The notes under the pieces are model-generated. The model was not told the DNA's origin. It did not search any database and was given only the letters and a program-made list of their open reading frames with translations. A program made the translations under genes and the position numbers. Positions 45,723-57,885 of a DNA stretch of 64,000 bases are shown one piece after another; the stretch's first letter is position 1; each line of letters starts with the position of its first letter. This DNA is from Odobenus rosmarus divergens (taxonomy: Eukaryota; Chordata; Mammalia; Carnivora; Odobenidae). Location of the stretch: NCBI RefSeq assembly GCF_000321225.1, contig NW_004452135.1, positions 104,248-168,247 on the forward strand, given 5' to 3'.

Positions 45723-46920
45723 AGCATAGGCTACTCATTTCTACTTTTCTGTCTCTGTTTTCTGCTCTTATTATCAAGGTCCTTAGTCAAGAGTTCCCAC
45801 TTATCTTACCTCTTTTTAGATCCCGCATTTCACACACAGAGATTTTTAAATGTATGCTGTTACTTCTGGCTTGGCTGGTCTGACGATGTAAACTCAGAAT
45901 TACCATGAAACCTTATATGTGTCAATTTTTTAAAAATTAATTTCCCTCAAGACTCTAATGGCCTATTTCTTTTTTTTTCTAGAGCAGTAGCCAGTTCTGT
46001 CCCATGTTCGTTCTCATTAAACCGAACAAGTTTTACAGCAATTGCCACAGAGCATTTCTTCCCTGTTGCTTCTAGACTTTGCACACTCCTCTTTTCACTG
46101 GTTTCACCTTTTCAGCTACACACCCTGCAGAAGAGCCCTGTTCTCTCCACTTAACGCAGTGCAGGCGGTTTTCACTGGTGACCCTGGGGAAATGCTCTGC
46201 CTCTTTGTCTCTAGGAGGCAGCACTGGCTGTCAGTCAGTGGCTGTTGACAAGTTGCCTTCTAATGGGACCAAAAAAAAAAAAAAAAAATCACTTTTAACA
46301 GAACATAACTTTGGAAGACAATTATGCAGAACTACCATTTCTCTACACCTCCAGACCGACAGTAATGGCATTTTAAAAGTAGATGCCTGCAGAGGGACTG
46401 CTCACAAAGAGTGAACTACAGACGATGAAATTATAGATCATCAGGAGAGGTATTTTTGGGCAGGCAGGCTCTTTGGTGTCCCTGAAAGTGTACTGCATAT
46501 ATACCCCATTTTTGAAAGACACTTTGATAAAACACCTGTGAATAAAAGATTTTAGATTAAAAAAAAAAAAGCAAAAAATAACCCTGCCAGTTCTATAGAG
46601 CCTTCATTTAAACAAGAAATACATTGTATTATGGCATTTTTCACTCTGTACCTAATCTAACAAAAGGATCTGGAAACATGTGGGTTTTATATGCTTAACA
46701 TAGATTGTTTTAGTTTTCATTCTTAAACATGAAAGAGAAAATTTGTATTTCCTTGTAAAATCTTCGAGTTGAATAATCCATAATGACATATCATTTAATT
46801 TCTATTAATTAATATTTTAAATGGGCACAGAATATTGTAGTCTTAACATTATGTAAGAGAAGTTTTAGTAAAATATAGCATTTCTCATTTGGATGATAAG
46901 ATCTGCTTTGTGTTTTGTTT
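45723..46920. other. no recognised repeat
   Basis: 46,040-46,260 is GC-richer and leads into an 18-nt A-run (46,271-46,288), which would fit a small retroposed sequence, but I find no TSD and cannot identify it. The 111-codon frame at 46,079-46,414 is interrupted by the A-run (K repeat). Confidence 0.4.
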
Positions 46921-47110
46921 CATTTTTGAAGAGAGAGCACGCATACAACTGTCAGGGGACAGGGGGCAGGAAGAGAATCTTAGGCAGGCTTCACACCCAG
47001 TGCCACCAGTGTGAGCCTGACTTGGGGGCTCATTCTCATGACCTTGAGATCATGACCTGAGCCGAAATCAAGAGTCAGATGCTTAACCTACTGAGCCACC
47101 CAGGTGCCCC
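46921..47110 (-). mobile_element. older SINEC
   Basis: Diverged body. cttgagatcatgacctgagccgaaatcaagagtcagatgc and a ccacccaggtgcccc head are clear. No TSD. Confidence 0.9.
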
Positions 47111-47323
47111 GAATAGTTCTGGTTTAAATTCAGACATCAATTAATGCTTGAAAGTCTTTTTGAAATAACTTTTTTTCATGCTTGGTAACACGTATTTTTA
47201 AAATATAAATTGAATTTCATTTGTAGGTGTTAACATGCCTCCCCTAGATTCTTTTTTAGAGCCTAGGGATGGCTTTCATGGAGCTGTAAGCTCTGCAAAA
47301 TTATATGGAAAATTTTGTGTGAA
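47111..47323. other. no recognised feature
   Basis: Short AT-rich spacer between two SINECs. Confidence 0.5.
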
Positions 47324-47337
47324 CATGAAATTTTCTT

Positions 47338-47541
47338 TTCTTTTTTTTTTTTAAAGATTTTATTTATTTATTTGACAGAGAGAGACACAGTAAGAGAGGG
47401 AACACAAGCAGGGGCAGAGGGAGAGGGAGAAGCAGGCCTCCCATGCAGCAGGGAGCCCGATGCAGGGCTCAAATCCAGGACCCTGAGATCATGACCCGAG
47501 CCGAAGGCAGATGCTTAATGACTGAGCCAGCCAGGCGCCCC
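47338..47541 (-). mobile_element. SINEC, full length
   Basis: A 14-bp TSD catgaaattttctt lies at 47,324-47,337 and 47,544-47,557; two bases (ag) intervene at the right. Confidence 0.95.
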
Positions 47542-47557
47542 AGCATGAAATTTTCTT

Positions 47558-49077
47558 GATGAAAAGTTCATAGCTTTGATAAGGTCCTTAATGAAACCTG
47601 TAAACTGAAAGCTAAGAACCAACAGCCTAGGGGAAGCACTCCTAAGTCATTGTTTATATTCCATTCCAATACATGGTTTCTTCCCCCTCTCCAAATTCTG
47701 GAAGAGATGTTGCTGGGCTTTGTCTTAGGGATGATTTCATCACAAAAGGAATAAACCTAACTGAGCCATCTTGAGAAAGGGTATCTACTTTAAGGAATCA
47801 GGAGATGTTAAGGAACTCACCGACGGGAAATGCAGTCATGCTTTGAGACGGGCTAAAGCCAAGCTTTGCTGAAGCCATTGGACAGGAAGTGTGCTCTCTC
47901 ATGTCCTCGTCACATCTTAGGTCCCTGTGTGTTTATTTCATCCCACTACATGTGTTATATACTTATCTCTGTCCAAACCGGTTTCACTTCTAAGAGTTAA
48001 TGTTAAATGTCTTTGTAACCTATTGTCCTGCTTCAATAGCTTATTAACTTGACTTTCTACATATCAATTCCCAATTCCTAGGAGAGACACTATGATTGGA
48101 TTAACTGATGTTCACTTCTGGATCCAGGTTATGGGTTCGCATGAATGTTTGCTCATTAAGGAGGGTCTGTGAAGCTAGTGGGCTTCAGAGAGATGCCTTT
48201 AGTACAGTCTGTTTGTCATATTGGTAATGTTAATAAACGTGTGCTAAATATGGCAGATCAGAATCCAGTCAGGAGACTTAATTCTGAGAACCATTCCATT
48301 CAGTGTAATTGAATAGAATCAAAATGCCAATTCTTCAAGGCTCCTAATGCTCCAGTACCCCCTAGCCACCTCCACTAAAGGCATGCCAGATTGCCCAGAA
48401 CTCAACCGCTGGCACAGGAGGGGACATCCAGAATCCTTTCCTGAATGGTAATTGTCTGTGACTAAAGAGTTAAGTATTTTTTAATATAACTCTGCTCATT
48501 TTTAGAGCTCTCCATATTTCCTAAAGATTTTGAGAATTAAGATGAGAAATAGATTAATATGTTGCAGCTGCTGGCCTTATAAAGACACTGACTCCTGTTA
48601 ATACCAAAGTAGATAAACTGGAGCCTATATAGAGAGGATAAAATGCACACATGGATGAGAGATTGTGAGGGGAACGAGAAAGGTGTGACTGCTCTCACCG
48701 TTGATGGCCTTCCAGTTTATGAAGCCAGCCTTGCCTGGCTGCCTTGGAGTGGGAGAGCACTTCCTATCTCTGACTTTCATGATTTCCTCTGGCTCCTCAC
48801 AAATAAATCTCAGTCCGAAAAGAAGTCAATTGGGTGTCTATTTCTTGTAAGCAAATCATTCCCAAAATAAGTTAGAGATAGGGGGCTGGACAAAACAAAA
48901 TACTGGAATGGAGAAACTACCAGATTAGACACAGCTGAGAGGAAAATTAATAAGCAGACTAGACTATGGGAAGAACTCAGAATTTAGCATACATAGATAA
49001 ACATATAGAAAATAAATATCAAAACAGAGTTTGAGGATCTTGGATGATAGAGTAAGAATTTCCAACGAACACCTCGT
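47558..49077. other. apparently single-copy DNA
   Basis: No repeat recognised. It contains scattered GC-richer patches (cgacgggaaatgcagtcatgc at about 47,822). The 75-codon frame at 48,643-48,870 has no motif. Confidence 0.4.
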
Positions 49078-49201
49078 AGAAGTTCTAGAAGGGGAGAATG
49101 GAGGAAATAGAAGTTCTAGAAAGGGAGAATGGAGGAAATAGAAGTTCTAGAAAGGGAGAATGGAGGAAATAGAAGTTCTAGAAAGGGAGAATGGAGGAAA
49201 T
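49078..49201. repeat. 31-bp minisatellite, four units
   Basis: Four head-to-tail units of exactly 31 bp starting agaagttctagaa(a/g)ggg and ending ggaggaaat, at 49,078, 49,109, 49,140 and 49,171. Only one base differs in the first unit (gaagggg for gaaaggg). Each unit contains the palindrome TTCTAGAA. Confidence 0.98.
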
Positions 49202-49579
49202 AGAATAGGCATGTGGGTATTGAAAGACGAGTCCTGAGGATATCCTGAGAATATCACTGGACTGACGAAAGACATAAATTCTCAGATTCAGTAATCCTGA
49301 GTAAAAAGAATAAAAATAAATACGACTTAGGGAAAACAGTGTGACGCTGCAGAATTCCAGAGATTAAAAAGAATCTCAATAGCTCCCAGAGAAAAGGCAG
49401 AATACCTACAAAAGAATAGTACTGATTCCGTATCTTGTAGATTATCATCTGTTCTTATTTTTCACTTTTGGAGAAACAAGAAGGAATAGCAATTTCTCCA
49501 ACTTGAAAAATATGTATTCTCTCAACAGCCTCTCTACATATCTATATTTGCAACATGTATTTGTAATGTAAGGCTGTAT
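49202..49579. other. no recognised feature
   Basis: AT-rich. Confidence 0.45.
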
Positions 49580-49712
49580 CTGTTTGTTTCTCTATAGACA
49601 GTGAGATCCCTTCAGAGAAAGTATTATGTCTTATTCACCTGTGTCTCCAGATTATCAAGGGCCTGGCAGCTAGTTGAAGCTCTTTCAATGGTTGAGAGAA
49701 TGAATGAATGAC
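49580..49712 (+). mobile_element. L2 LINE 3' end
   Basis: agtgagatcccttcagag, tgtcttattcacctgtgtctcc, gggcctggcagc and gaatgaatgaatgacc are a decayed L2 terminus. Confidence 0.6.
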
Positions 49713-51705
49713 CAGTTTCAGGGAATTTGCTCAAACTGCTCAATGAAGATAGTTCCGTCTTCCTCATAAAAACCATTAGTATACCTCTCCTTATGAGAAT
49801 TTGGTATATTTAGGAAAGCCATCTATATCAACACTTCTCATCTGCTAAGGATTAACTTTGATGATCTACAGTTAAATTTTTTTTTTTGTAGTTGTGATTC
49901 TATCTGAGGACTTCAGACTATAAGAAAGCCAAAAATTAAATTTTTTACACTGAAGGTAAATTTGTAGTATAGGTAATATTTTTTTTTGGACACTCTGAAC
50001 ATAGTGAGTAGAAAGTGAGATTAACAAAGAAAGAAAAGGAGCAAAATAAAGCAGGAAGTCTGAAGATCATATTTTCCTACTTCATAATTTTCTGTAAGCT
50101 ATTTGTCTTCTTGATAATTACAACTTTAAATATCTTTGTATTATCTTAAAGTCTCTTTCTGGTTCCAGTTAATGTAGAAAACAAACAAACAAAAAAGAAA
50201 TGAATTCTTGAAGTGAGAAATTAGAGTGAAACAAGTTATCTGACATAAAATTATTTTAATCATGTTACAGATTCAAATGTAGTAATCATGCTCGGTACCA
50301 TTGAATTAATCAGTGGGTCATTCCTTATTTTAGAACTCAGTAGGAGACAGTTGTTTAGCTGTATCTCTGTTTTGTTTTTAACTACCCTATCCAGTGTTAT
50401 CTCAGAAGATCTCATTAATTTTCAAAGTCTTATTGACTTAGATGCTCTTTTTTGGTTTCCTAAATGTCAATTTTATCTGGATGTCCAGACAGAAATGCTC
50501 TAATCTTTCAAGAATTTACATTACAGAAAGCTGGTGAGCTTTCTGGTGCTGTTATTTATTTCATTATTAATAATCAAGGGTTCTCAATTGTAAAATATTA
50601 CCTCCCTGAGTTTCATCAGTTTTAGGAAATTGAAATGTTTGTATATTCTTGGCCAGTGTTCTTTTTTTTAAAACTCAGAGAAATTAGAGTCTTTATATTT
50701 CAATAAAGACCAGGTGTGCTTTTTAAAAAAATTGCCTAGAACTGCAGCATTTTCTGTACCATGCTCAGTTTTATTTGGGTGATTTGCATTTTATCTTTGG
50801 ACAATCAGTATGGAAATGCTTCCATTTACAAGTGGTCTAGACGATGAAAATCACAGCAACATATGCGACTTTGGAGACGTGCATGTTTTAGTGACTATTT
50901 GATATAATGTTCCTTATGTTTCATCAAGCAAAAGCCACCAGTGAAAGGAGAGGATCTTCCCCTGTGTCTTTAAGTTTGGAGTTCAGACTGGCAGTACGTG
51001 GGACCAACATTCGTTATTTACATTCAGTGCAGCTGTTTGCACTTTGAAAAGTTATCTACTTTAAATGGGGAAAAAAAAAAGCTTAACTGGTTTTTGGGTT
51101 TCCTTTTCCATTTGAACAGCAAAACAAAATAAAACTGTATGAGGATGGGAGGAACCTGTATTGAAAGAGCAGGTGAAATATAATACAGTTATCTCTTTTT
51201 TTAAAATTTATAACCATATTTGTTTTCATTTATTCCTTAATGGAAGTTTCCTCCAAGGGATAATGCAGCTCTGTTAAAGCCAGAGATTTAACATTGCAGT
51301 AACCTTTGCTATTTTCAAGCCAACCAAACAGGCCTGTAGAGAGCAGATCGGCAGCACTTCTGCTTTTAGCACAAATTTGAGTCTCAGTGTGAGACTGTGT
51401 TCCCTTCTACTTCCAGTCTGTTCAGACTTGAATCCATTTACCCCCAGCCAACCTCGAAAGGAATGAGCTCTCTCTTTCTGGTGCTTCATTTGCTTTTGCA
51501 GCAGCAAAACATGTAAAATGAGTACATCACGACTCCGTATTACAGTTCTCATATCTTAGGACCTTATAAACTCTTCCCTTTCACTAAAAAATATTCGCCT
51601 AATGATATTCTGATCCGAATGGTCACTGTGGAAGCTAATAGAGAAATGACATGCTACAATATTGTCTAAATAATCCATGCTTCTGCATTCAGAACACATG
51701 CTTTT
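49713..51705. other. apparently single-copy DNA
   Basis: 2 kb without repeats. It includes gatttgcatttta (octamer-like) near 50,783 and a moderately GC region at 51,290-51,550 with several CpGs. Frames at 50,288-50,503 (+) and 51,274-51,552 (-) show no motif. Confidence 0.45.
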
Positions 51706-51717
51706 AAAAGCTTTCTA

Positions 51718-51912
51718 GGGAAGCCTGGGTGGCTCAGTCGGTTAAGCATTTGCCTTCGGCTGGGGTCATGATCCCGGGGTTCTGGGATTGAGCCCCACGT
51801 CCGGCTCCCTGCTCAGTGGAGAGCCTGAGTCTCCCTCTCCCACTCCCCCTGCTTGTGTTCCCTCTCTCGCTGTCTCTCTTTCTGTCAAATAAATAAATAA
51901 AAAATTTTAAAA
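51718..51912 (+). mobile_element. SINEC, full length
   Basis: A perfect 12-bp TSD aaaagctttcta lies at 51,706-51,717 and 51,913-51,924. Confidence 0.96.
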
Positions 51913-51924
51913 AAAAGCTTTCTA

Positions 51925-53190
51925 AACAGAATACTCGTTAAATCAGAAACACTATGACAATATGCTTGCAGAATACTCCTGGGGTTTTTGAGTATCCTTA
52001 AAACATGCCTCACTGGCCTATGCCACATTCCATTTCCACAAAAATTTTTCTTGTATAAATTAATTCAAACTTTTGGATTTCTACATAGGCTGAGCCCATG
52101 TAGAAAAGGGTCAGGTTGCTTTTGTTTCCACATTTTTCCCTTGTTTGTGATACATTCTGCTCTCAAGAATTTTCCTACATTTTTGGTTTTCATCAGTTTT
52201 TTATGCTATGTCTCGGCATAGCCTTTCTAATATATATAGTCTGCTTGGGGGCTATATAAATGGTAAATTTGCAAATTTGCATCTTTCAACAAATTGTGGA
52301 AACTTGTAGTCATTATTTTTACTGTTTACTGTTCTCTCCTTTTGAGACTAATTACATTCATGTTAGACATTTTAAACTGTGTTAGGATGATTGTTGTAAT
52401 AGAGATGTACAAAGGTGTAAAGGACAATAAACGGTAAAACCCATATTTCCGATTTTCTAAGTACTGAAAATAAAAGAGCTCCTGCCTGGTTACTTTGTAG
52501 CACTATCAGACATCTTTATGGTGACTAAAAATAGTCTTGATTCAAAGACATAAGGAGTTATTATGAACATATCTTTTATTTACTCTTTCATACCCCAAAT
52601 CCTCCAAAACTCTTGAATTAGTATACGACTGTTTGTGCACGCGTGTGTCTGCATGCATGCATGCGCCTACAATACATTCATTTGCTTTATGGTGTTTTAA
52701 CAAGTTGTTTTGTAATTGGCTTTTTTTTTTTTTTTTTGCCCCATCCTTAAGCGGCAATATGCCTGGAATGTTGAGATGTTAGACTTAAGCAAAGTTGAAG
52801 AAGTATTTTTCTTGATGGAAAACAAAAAAGAGAAGTCCTGTTAGCGACTGGTGCTTCTCTCTGTAAATATGAAGGGTATGCAGCAGGGGTTGACAAACAC
52901 AGAAGAGCATGTGATACCAGTTACTTTCTAGACTAATGAATAGCAGAATACAAGTGACATGTTATCATGAGTCAGTTCTCCCACATAAATAGCACTTTTA
53001 TTATCTGTCTGTATAATAAGGAATGGCTCTACACTACAAAATATCAATTATCAGTTGACTTGATGTCACTACTCAGAGCTGCTTTACAGTTAATGGTAAG
53101 GTTTTCTTCAGAAAAATTGGAAAACACTAGCACTTCAATATCACTCAGCATGAATTGTCCAGATATTCTTACTAGTGTGGTAGAAGCCCC
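51925..53190. other. AT-rich, no recognised feature
   Basis: Includes a GT/GC-alternating patch (gtgcacgcgtgtgtctgcatgcatgcatgcgc, 52,635-52,667), which could adopt Z-DNA, and a 17-nt T-run at 52,721-52,737. Confidence 0.45.
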
Positions 53191-53205
53191 TCACTCTGGA
53201 TTCTT

Positions 53206-53504
53206 TTTTTTTTTTAATTTTAAATTCAATTAATTAACATACAATGTATTATTAGTTTCAGAGGTAGAGGTCAGTTATTCATCAGTCTTATATAATACCC
53301 AGTGCTCATTATATTGCATGCCCTCCTTAATGTTCATCACCCAGTTACCCCATCCTCCTACCCACCTCCCCTCCAGCAACCCTCAGTTTCCTTCCTATGA
53401 TTAAAAGTCTCTTATGGTTTGTCTCCCTCTCTGATTTCATCTTGTTTTGTTTTTTCCTCTCTTCCCCTATAATCCTCTGTCTTGTTTCTTAAATTCCATA
53501 TACA
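53206..53504 (-). mobile_element. L1 3' UTR, 5'-truncated
   Basis: T-rich start, then attaacatacaatgtattattag, ataatacccagtgctcatt, ccctccttaatgttcatcaccc, tctcttatggtttgtctccc and tgtttcttaaattccata, the carnivore L1 3' UTR reversed. The degenerate TSD tca(c/t)tctg(g/a)a(t/c)tctt is at 53,191-53,205 and 53,505-53,519 (12 of 15 match). Confidence 0.88.
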
Positions 53505-53696
53505 TCATTCTGAACTCTTGAATCTAGCCATTTTAGGTTGGCTAACTGGCTCAGAGCTTGATCTGGCCTTCTTGATATTGAACAGTATTCAGTATTTTAA
53601 AGGAATTTTGCTTTTAATTGGACATATTTCCAAGACTGTATTTATACTGTAAAACTACTTTAGATGATAATAGCATATTAAGTCCTTGTATTAGTT

Positions 53697-54132
53697 TCCT
53701 AGGGCTGCTGTAACAAAGTCACAAGCGGAGTGACTTAAACAACAGAAAATTTTTGTTTCGTAATTTGGAAGCTAGAAGTTTAAGATCAAAGTGTGGGTAG
53801 GGCCATGCTACTCAGGAGGCTCTAGGTAAAGATCTGTTCTGTGCCTTTCTCCTAGCTTCTGCTGGTTGACCGTTCTATGACATCCTTTGGTTTATGGAAC
53901 CGTAACTCCAGTTTGCACATGATGTTTTTCCTATGTGTATGTCTGTGTCCAAATTTCCCTTTTTGTAAGAACGCCAGTCATACTGAGTTCCACTCCACTC
54001 CACTGTGACCTCATCATAACCTAACTAATTACCTCTGCAACTATGCTGTGTACAAACGAGGCCACGTTCTGAGGTGCCGGGAATTAGTACTTTAACAAAA
54101 ATTCTTTGGGAGAGACAATTCAACCCATAACA
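53697..54132 (-). mobile_element. ERVL-MaLR LTR, MLT1-type
   Basis: Starts tgtattagtttcctagggctgctg and ends caacccataaca. It contains cttaaacaacagaaaattttt, gctagaagtttaagatcaa, gtgtccaaatttcc and ggccacgttctgagg, the MLT1 LTR reversed. Flanking gtcct / gtcat (53,692-53,696 and 54,133-54,137) match in 4 of 5 bases as a TSD. Solo LTR, dead. Confidence 0.85.
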
Positions 54133-54137
54133 GTCAT

Positions 54138-55035
54138 CAACACAGTAATCTTCATTTGAAACTGGCTTGTGATGGGACTTATCTTTGGTTCTCAAAGCTG
54201 AGAATTGTGAAAAACAGTCTGCTGCAAGAAAATTTTATGGTCGGTCTAAACATTAAGAGGAGAGATAAGAAGTAGGGCAAGATGAGAAACAATTACTGTG
54301 TCAGATTAAAAGTTAGAATCTGTAGATTTTTTTAATTGCATGCTTTTTATTGAGTGAATAGAAAGAAAATAGCAGAGCCTCTCTTTGCCAAAGAAGCATA
54401 CTATAAAGGAACTCGGATTTTAGATTATTTAAATTCTTGATTTTTAACTAAGAATGTTTGTATTTTAAAAATTGTCCTTCTACTCCTTTGTTTTGAAGTA
54501 AAATTGTCAGTCTTATTCAACACAGACCTCTGTGCTGGAGAGATATGAGGTGTATTCTCTTCCTCTGGGTTCAAAAAGTATCTACAGCTTTTCAGTGTTG
54601 ACATAATACTGTGAGTAGCATACCTAAAAAAAAAAAAAAAGGCATAGATTTAATTTAAAAGGAAAACATGAGTTTCATTTAATAATACTTCCATTATACG
54701 CTGTTCAGAATTTGAAGAAAATGCAAAGAATGGTGTAAGAAAATGGAAATTCTCTTTCTGAGTAAAAATTATGCCAAAAGTAACATGAATTTTGCCTTGT
54801 ATCTCTTGCTTTCCAACACAAGTATTATTCACTGGGAAGAAAAGAAATGCCTTTTGTATAAAGAATTTTTACCTCCTTGAATACCAGATTTTTTAAAATT
54901 AAATTGATACAATTTTTTTTTTTGCTATTGTAATACAGTTGATCAATGATAAAAAATTCAAGAACAACAAAACAGCAAAGAACATATTTTGGATAGCTGA
55001 AATGAAACCAAATTCATTCTTACATAATTAATGCC
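54138..55035. other. AT-rich, no recognised feature
   Basis: Nothing recognised. A-run at 54,628-54,641. Confidence 0.45.
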
Positions 55036-55105
55036 ACCAATATTTATTAAGTCCCTAAATGCACAAGTCACTGTGTTGAAGTGTATGATCTCTGCCATGA
55101 ATTAT
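55036..55105 (-). mobile_element. L2 LINE fragment
   Basis: ccaatatttattaagtccc, caagtcactgtgttgaag and atgatctctgccatga resemble reverse L2 3' text. Confidence 0.5.
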
Positions 55106-55835
55106 GGACTATAATCTGGAAGGGCATCTACAAAATCCATAAATGAGAAATTATAATACAAGGCTGCATTTCAAAAGTATAAGGAGAAGATTAAAAATTT
55201 CCATGAGTTTAAGAATACCAAGAATTCTTTTATTGGAAGAGGTCAGAGAAATCCTCATGGCCGTGGTCCATGTTGGGATTTATAGATCAGGTACAATTTT
55301 AACAAATGATGGAGAAAAAACATTTTGAAGGGCTGAAAAGCATTAACCAAAGTCTGGAAAATAAAAATTAAAAGTGGTAAGAACAGCAAGGAAATAATTT
55401 TCATTAACGGTCAGAAATTGCTGATAAGACCCAGACGGGTCTGGGGGCAGAGCATAGGGGCTATGAAGGCCAGACCAGGGTGTTTAGACTGTATTTATTG
55501 GAAAACAATATGACCACCAATATTTTTTTAATAGTGGAGCAATGTATTAACAGCAGTTTTAAGGATGATTTTATTAGCACTGTATAGAGCACTTGATTGG
55601 GGGGATGATGGACATAGACTTGATATTTGCTTCACCTACCAGCCCGAGAAAAGAAATAATAAATTTACTGATTTGCAAAAGTAAAAAAGGAAATAAGGGA
55701 TAATATGTCATTCTTTTGCATGTATTTTTTTTAATTTGATTATTCATGTACTCATTTATTTATGCAAATGCATTGTATGGATTTTGCCAGATCTCATATC
55801 ATCTGTGTGAGTAGGACCAGTATTCCTGAGTTCTA
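55106..55835. other. AT-rich, no recognised feature
   Basis: Nothing recognised. Confidence 0.45.
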
Positions 55836-55839
55836 GACC

Positions 55840-56345
55840 TCGAGGAATTTGTGGCGATTTATTATCCAGATAATTTAACTAGTTTATGTTCCTGGTTGAG
55901 GAAGACATGAGAATATTCTCACAAGCCTCTGACTACCGGAGACATAATGAATCAAGGGCTCCAGCTGCCATGCTTCCAACATCTGTGACAAGGCTATGCT
56001 TCCTATGAGCTGCTCCCAGCAGTGACTGTGCTACATGAAGTCTTAAGGCAGACCTGTCCCTGGTAGAGAGGAGAGTCCTCTAATGAGCAGCTGGGGCTCC
56101 AGGATTCCCCAACAGTTCTGGTAAACCTTCCTCAGATCCTGTAGCAGCCTTCTATCTGGGCTTCTCTTCCTCTCTTTTTCTTTCAAGGTTAGACATGGCT
56201 CATGATCTGACAGGTTTCACCAACCTTACCCAGTATTCTCCCTATCTTGTCATACAAAGACATTTTTCTCAATAAAATCATTGCATATTTAATCTTGTTT
56301 TGATATCGACTCCTCAGTGGACCCAGTCTACTGTGAGTGGTACTG
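55840..56345 (+). mobile_element. possible ERV LTR
   Basis: GC-moderate body (cagctgccatgcttcc, agctggggctccaggattcc), then ctcaataaaatcattgcatatttaatcttg (polyadenylation signal) and ctcctcagtggacccagtcta, a 3' layout seen in ERVL LTRs. The following 56,346-56,760 could be internal sequence. No TSD. Confidence 0.4.
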
Positions 56346-57642
56346 TGAGTGTTTAGCAAAACATGAAGCAACATAGGGTTTGGGACTGACTCTTACATCA
56401 CCTGGTAGGCAAGTAGGACACTGTCTTAGTTGCTAGGTGGGGTGCACATGGTTTCTGGCACCAGTGGGCAGCTCAAGTGCTACTACTATCCTTGGAGGTG
56501 TCTTGAGAAAATGTCCTGGTATAGGAGAATGCTATGGCAGATATAATGATGCAGACATTTGAAAAATAGGAGGGAACAGTGTTTACAAAGACAGGCAGCT
56601 TCCAAGTTGCACTGATGCCGTGCAGGTGATGACAGACTGAGAGCTGTTCCTACGTACCCAGTGGTTAAGTCTGAGAACCAAACAGCCTCTGTGGTGGCAT
56701 ATAATGAGGTCCTTATTCTCTTCAGTGGAAGGGGAGATGCAGTTAAATGGAAGGCAATTCAAGCAATTTTGCTACGTGAAACGTTCCACCAAATATATAA
56801 CAAATTTTAGGAAACACTATTTTATGTTAGTGGGCCATATTACCAAATAGCATAATATGAAATTAAATTTGACAGACATTACATGTATTTTTTTGTGTCA
56901 TTGTGATATTTGATGTTGATTATATATTTTTTAATTTTATATTTATTTCTATATTGTTTTGTGAAGATGTTTTTTGAAGATCTAGTTTCATGCAGATAGG
57001 TAGTATGAAGTACAATGTTATAGAGAGCCTATTCTGTTATATTTTGGAATTATGTTTTATTTTTACTCAGAATTTGATCATCATTTGAAAAACCTAGATT
57101 TAAATAGTCTCTATTCACAGTTATTCCATTACTTAAAAACTCTGTTTCTTAACAGCACAGAGCCCAAGCCGTTAAATGGATCGAGAATCCAGACACAATA
57201 TTTAGTTCAGAAGGTAAAAATTCATTTAAAATGGATGGAGGTCTAATTTTGAGAAACCTTGGATAATTCTTTATTGAATCAACAGTCTGAGATTATGCTC
57301 TGAGAAGTTATCGAAGGTGACCAAGTGACTAATCTGAGTCTGTGTGGTTGTGTTAGGCAGAGGGTTTGTGATTATGCTGTTGCTGGAGCAGCCTGAGTTT
57401 TTTTCCCTCTCTTCTCTCTATGAATCTTCTTCCTTTTGTCTTTTTTCTGAGATAACTTCTGTCTTCCAGGTAGCAACTCATTTTTCACTTCCTTGAAGAT
57501 AATTTCCCTGTTTTACCCTCTCAGGACAAATTTCCTATTACATGGTCTCCTTTATAGCATGTTGTCATAATTTCAATTTTACTTTTTGTTTATTTAGTTA
57601 TATGATTAGTGCCAGTCTCATCTGCTAGACCCTTTCTACTTA
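56346..57642. other. unassigned
   Basis: 56,420-56,760 has moderate GC and may be retroviral interior. 56,760-57,640 is AT-rich with nothing recognised. Confidence 0.4.
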
Positions 57643-57795
57643 ATGTGTGGCCCATGCATATAACATCATCAGCATCACCTGGGATCTTGTTAGAAAAGCA
57701 GAATATTGGGTTCAATCTCAGACCTACTGAATCAGTCTACATTTTAACAATACCCCAGTGATTCACATACACATTATAATTTAAGAAGCCCTGCA
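57643..57795 (-). mobile_element. MER5A-type hAT relic
   Basis: gtgtggcccatgcatataac, catcagcatcacctgggatcttgttagaaa, cagacctactgaatcag, attttaacaataccccag and ttaagaagccctgca follow reversed MER5A order well. Confidence 0.8.
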
Positions 57796-57797
57796 CT

Positions 57798-57885
57798 AGA
57801 TTATAAACTTCATGAGGCGATGGTCTGTCAAATCCCCCAGTTCTGAACGCAGTGCTAAGAATATATTTATTGAATAAATATATGC
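57798..57885 (+). mobile_element. L2 LINE 3' end fragment
   Basis: ttataaacttcatgaggcgatgg and agaatatatttattgaataaat resemble the L2 terminus. Confidence 0.5.

Noticed and set aside
46271..46288. A-run as the tail of a processed pseudogene
   Set aside because: No target duplication and no recognisable parent in the upstream 230 bp.
49078..49201. CRISPR-like regular repeat
   Set aside because: Units are contiguous with no spacers, and the DNA is mammalian; it is a minisatellite.
49078..49201. Full heat-shock element (three alternating pentamers)
   Set aside because: Only the TTCnnGAA pair has correct spacing; the upstream GAA is one base too close.
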